In this document: positions 61,629 to 64,000 of the stretch, piece after piece
How the letters are laid out: every line of letters begins with the position of its first letter
Position numbering within the stretch: the stretch's first letter is position 1
Assembly (NCBI GenBank): GCA_021776195.1
Contig: JAJFGK010000060.1
Location: forward strand, 1-64,000
Source: Kiloniellaceae bacterium
GTDB lineage: Bacteria > Pseudomonadota > Alphaproteobacteria > Kiloniellales > Kiloniellaceae
DNA length: 64,000 nt
Direction of reading: 5' to 3'
Notes under the pieces: generated by a model
What the model saw: only the letters and a program-made list of their open reading frames with translations
The model's database searches: none
Told to the model about the DNA's origin: nothing
Made by a program: the position numbers and the translations under genes

Positions 61629-62546
61629 TCAAGAACGCTGACGGCCGCCGTAGGCCGTCCAAAGCAGGGCAATCACGTAGAGCGCCATCGCCGCCGCCAT
61701 CCAGGGTGTGGCCGTCAGGCGGCTGTCGGTGGCTTGGAAGATCCACACGGCAGGCGGCAGAAAGGCCGATCCGACGGTGGCGGCCGTTGCCCCCGAATGG
61801 GCAATCGCGTGCTGCAACAGCAAGATCGGCAGGAGGGTCAGGGGCAGGGCGAGCAGGCCGGCGACGATCAACTCGCTGCTCGGCTCTGGAACCTCGCCCA
61901 GCATGATGGCGGCAAGGATCCAGAGCAGGAAAAAGCGCATGCCCATGACGCTGGTGGCCGACAATCCCTTCTCGTTGAGTTGGCGCATCATCACCAGGGC
62001 CATGGTCATCAATACGGCACTGGCGGCGGCCAGCAACAGGAAGGGCAGGGCGTCGCCGGTGGCCCCTCCGGGATAGCCGCCACGTCCGCTCAGGGTAATC
62101 CAGGCGACCAGGCCGGCCACGCTGACCAGGGCCGTGGCGCCGAGGAACTGACGCGGTCGCCAGGCTTCCGCGGTCAGGCCCGCGGCCGCCGCGACCAATG
62201 CCACCAGGGGCGAGATCGCCTCATGGATCAACGAGACAGCCGCTGGCTCGACCCGGGTCAGGGCCAGCAGGTAGCTGATCCAGCCCAGGACGGTGGTCAG
62301 GTTCACAAGCAGGAGGCGGCGCCAGTGATGCCGGACCAGGGCGCGCTGATCGGGTCTGCGGGTGAAGGACCAGATGAGGAACCCGATTGATGCCGGACCG
62401 AACGCGACCACGATAATGGCCCAAAGGGACACCGTCTGAAACACATCGAAAAAATAGACGTCGCGGATCGCTTGCAGGAATACGAACCCGCCAATCGTCA
62501 GCCAAAGCGTTCGCGAAATCCCCGCGCCTGGAAGTGGTCTCCGCAT
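61629..62546 (-). CDS. EamA-family (DMT) membrane transporter
   Basis: 305 residues with about ten membrane helices in two EamA units: TLWLTIGGFVFLQAIRDVYF and LGWISYLLALTRVEPAAVSL in the first, LPFLLLAAASAVLMTMALVM onward in the second. DMT members export amino acids or metabolites. ATG 62546 is taken because upstream residues are not hydrophobic in the family manner; no strong ribosome-binding site is seen. It starts 30 bases before the GNAT-like gene on the same strand, so both may be transcribed together. Confidence 0.75.
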   Translation of the reverse strand: MRRPLPGAGISRTLWLTIGGFVFLQAIRDVYFFDVFQTVSLWAIIVVAFGPASIGFLIWSFTRRPDQRALVRHHWRRLLLVNLTTVLGWISYLLALTRVEPAAVSLIHEAISPLVALVAAAAGLTAEAWRPRQFLGATALVSVAGLVAWITLSGRGGYPGGATGDALPFLLLAAASAVLMTMALVMMRQLNEKGLSATSVMGMRFFLLWILAAIMLGEVPEPSSELIVAGLLALPLTLLPILLLQHAIAHSGATAATVGSAFLPPAVWIFQATDSRLTATPWMAAAMALYVIALLWTAYGGRQRS

Positions 62547-62738
62547 AGATAAATTCGTTCTGAACTTGTTGCCCCAAAGGATCTTTCTTCTCGTTAACCT
62601 TAACAAACCGTTAACCAACGTAAAGATGGCATCTAACCGTGAGCAAAAAAATAACAACCGTAAGGTTTAGCGGACTTGGAGTTATCTGACGTCCGCACTA
62701 GAATTCGGTCGTTGGGCGGGGAACGAAGCAAGGCGGAA

Positions 62739-62973
62739 GTGACCCGGCAGGATTTTGTGGTAATTGACGGCGGGTTTGTGGGCTGCACCTTAACCGCGCG
62801 ATAGACCGAAGATCGCACACGTTCTGCGGCTATTTTCGAGGCCAGCCGGGGGCCGCGACCTCATCGTCGGGATCGCCGAAAAGGCCACTGACGAGCTGCT
62901 CGGCAAGACGCTCATGGAGCCGATCTCCCCGCCGATCCACCTGGCCGCGGACGGTGCCAAGGCACAGCGCTGA
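62739..62973 (+). pseudogene. Decayed GMC-oxidoreductase gene with internal deletion
   Basis: From GTG 62739 the frame gives DFVVIDGGFVGCTLTAR, close to the N-terminal FAD motif of GMC oxidoreductases (DxVVxGxGxxGCxLAxR), then an in-frame TAG. After a frame change, IAEKATDELLGKTL resembles the C-terminal end of the same family (IAEKAADLI), ending at TGA 62971-62973. The roughly 450 residues between are missing. Hence a fused N- and C-terminal scar of one gene. Confidence 0.5.
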
Positions 62974-63093
62974 GAGGATCCGGCAGAAAACTCGACGGCG
63001 CACCCTTTGCGCTATTGACCGCGTGTCCAAACCTTTTCAATCTGCCGCGCGCGTGCGGCCTTGGTGGCCGCGGGCGGAGAGCAGGGGATCAGG

Positions 63094-64000
63094 ATGAAAG
63101 CAGCGGTCTGTTACGAGTTCGGCAAGCCCTTGGTGATCGAGAATCTCGAGATCGACCCGCCGCGGGACGGCGAGGTCCAGGTGGATCTGGCGGCCTGCGC
63201 CATTTGCCACAGCGACATTCACTATATGGAGGGCGCCTGGGGCGGCGAACTGCCCAAGGTGTTCGGTCATGAAGCCTCCGGTGTCGTCTCGGCCGTCGGC
63301 CCTGGCGTGACCGGGATCGCGCCCGGCGATCATGCGGTGGTCACCTTGATCCGCTCCTGCGGTCATTGCCACTATTGCGCCCAGGGCGAGCCGACCGTCT
63401 GCGAGACGACCTTCCCACTGGACCGCCAGAGCCCCCTCCATGGCAAGGGCGGAGCGTCGATCGGACATGGTCTCAGGACCGGTGCCTTTGCCGAGCAGGT
63501 CGTGGTGCACCAATCGCAGGTCGTCGCCATTCCCAAGACGGTCCCGCTCGACAGCGCCTCGCTCCTCGCCTGTGGGGTGATCACGGGTCTCGGTGCCGTG
63601 GTGAACACGGCCAAGGTGCCGGCGGGCAGTACCGTGGTGGTGATCGGAACAGGCGGCGTCGGCTTGAACTCCGTTCAGGGGGCGGCTCTCTCCGGCGCTC
63701 ATGTGATTGTCGCCATGGATCTGGCTGACGATAAGCTGGCGGTGGCCAAGACTTTCGGGGCCACCCACACCGTCAATCCCAAGCAGGAAGACCCAAAGGA
63801 TTTCGTGCGCTCCGTCACCGCCGGGCGCGGCGCCGACTATGTCTTCATCACGGTCGGCAGCAAGGCGGCGATCGAACAGGGCTTTGGCCTGATCAGCAAG
63901 GCCGGGACCCTGGTGCTGGTGGGGATGCCCGCCTCTGGCGTGATGGCGCAGTTCGAGCCGCTCGAGTTCGCCAACGATAGCCAGCGCATGCTGGGCTCGA
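63094..64000 (+). CDS. Zinc-dependent alcohol dehydrogenase, partial at window edge
   Basis: 302 codons visible, still open at 64000. The catalytic zinc site is in ACAICHSDIHYMEGAWGG and VFGHEASGVV. The structural zinc site is SCGHCHYCAQGEPTVC. The NAD site is TVVVIGTGGVGLNSVQGA. It fits class II/III medium-chain dehydrogenases. ATG 63094 has AGGGGA six bases upstream. About 70-80 residues are expected beyond the edge. It lies downstream of a GMC-oxidoreductase remnant, another alcohol dehydrogenase type. Confidence 0.88.
   Translation, partial: MKAAVCYEFGKPLVIENLEIDPPRDGEVQVDLAACAICHSDIHYMEGAWGGELPKVFGHEASGVVSAVGPGVTGIAPGDHAVVTLIRSCGHCHYCAQGEPTVCETTFPLDRQSPLHGKGGASIGHGLRTGAFAEQVVVHQSQVVAIPKTVPLDSASLLACGVITGLGAVVNTAKVPAGSTVVVIGTGGVGLNSVQGAALSGAHVIVAMDLADDKLAVAKTFGATHTVNPKQEDPKDFVRSVTAGRGADYVFITVGSKAAIEQGFGLISKAGTLVLVGMPASGVMAQFEPLEFANDSQRMLGS

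Noticed and set aside
1..64000. CRISPR array, prophage, integrase-bearing island or toxin-antitoxin pair
   Set aside because: No regularly spaced repeats, phage structural genes, integrase or paired small toxin/antitoxin genes could be recognised.

Overview
The window reads as chromosome from a free-living, GC-rich alphaproteobacterium, most likely near Rhodospirillales. The basis is a ChpT-type phosphotransferase (specific to the alphaproteobacterial CckA-ChpT-CtrA relay), an RpoE-ChrR singlet-oxygen-type sigma/anti-sigma pair, PAS_5 and DUF3553 proteins, and high GC with many ATGA/GTGA-type overlaps between genes. This placement is inference from gene content; no rRNA or species-level marker is present.

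Layout. 1-9.1 kb: the 3' end of an IS5-type transposase, a ribokinase-like sugar kinase, an AT-rich gene-poor stretch with an orphan UUCG terminator, then amino-acid and one-carbon genes (threonine aldolase, homocysteine methyltransferase, an ornithine-cyclodeaminase-like protein, a DAO-type flavoprotein) and a two-subunit TPP decarboxylase, followed by a 2OG-oxygenase-like gene. 9.1-17.3 kb: phosphoglycerate mutase, then an envelope-glycan-like cluster with an ELM1-family protein, two fused glycosyltransferases, a 2OG-Fe(II) oxygenase, a PAS_5 protein and an MsbA-like exporter.

17.4-25.9 kb: a complete allantoin-catabolic locus. A GntR/FCD regulator faces an operon for a spermidine/putrescine-type ABC importer plus allantoin racemase, PuuE allantoinase, allantoicase and ureidoglycolate lyase, so allantoin would end as glyoxylate and urea. 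25.9-30.4 kb: a two-gene NAD-dependent formate dehydrogenase on the opposite strand. 30.6-35.4 kb: a 56-residue DUF3553 gene, chpT, a TA-flanked MITE, a TauD-type dioxygenase with an unaccompanied iron-type ABC permease, and a DM13 protein.

35.8-47.0 kb: a dipeptide/oligopeptide-type ABC importer (five genes), a Rieske oxygenase, and a co-directional set of GT1 glycosyltransferase, cupin, MetC-like PLP enzyme and glutathione transferase. 47.5-49.6 kb: transposase debris of two families, an exported protein of foreign character, and tRNA-Ser(GCU) whose 5' end lies in a short duplication.

49.6-59.2 kb: an RpoE-ChrR stress locus. It includes a flavin amine-oxidase-like protein, DUF1365, a cyclopropane-fatty-acid-synthase-like methyltransferase, an MFS transporter, a DUF3833 lipoprotein, an NTF2-like protein, a short-chain dehydrogenase, a DUF6134-like protein and a fasciclin protein. 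Two promoter-like sequences of similar architecture point in both directions from the sigma gene. 59.5-64 kb: a double-HTH regulator with a PAS-like partner, a GNAT-like protein overlapping it tail to tail, an EamA transporter, a GMC-oxidoreductase remnant and the start of a zinc alcohol dehydrogenase cut by the window edge.
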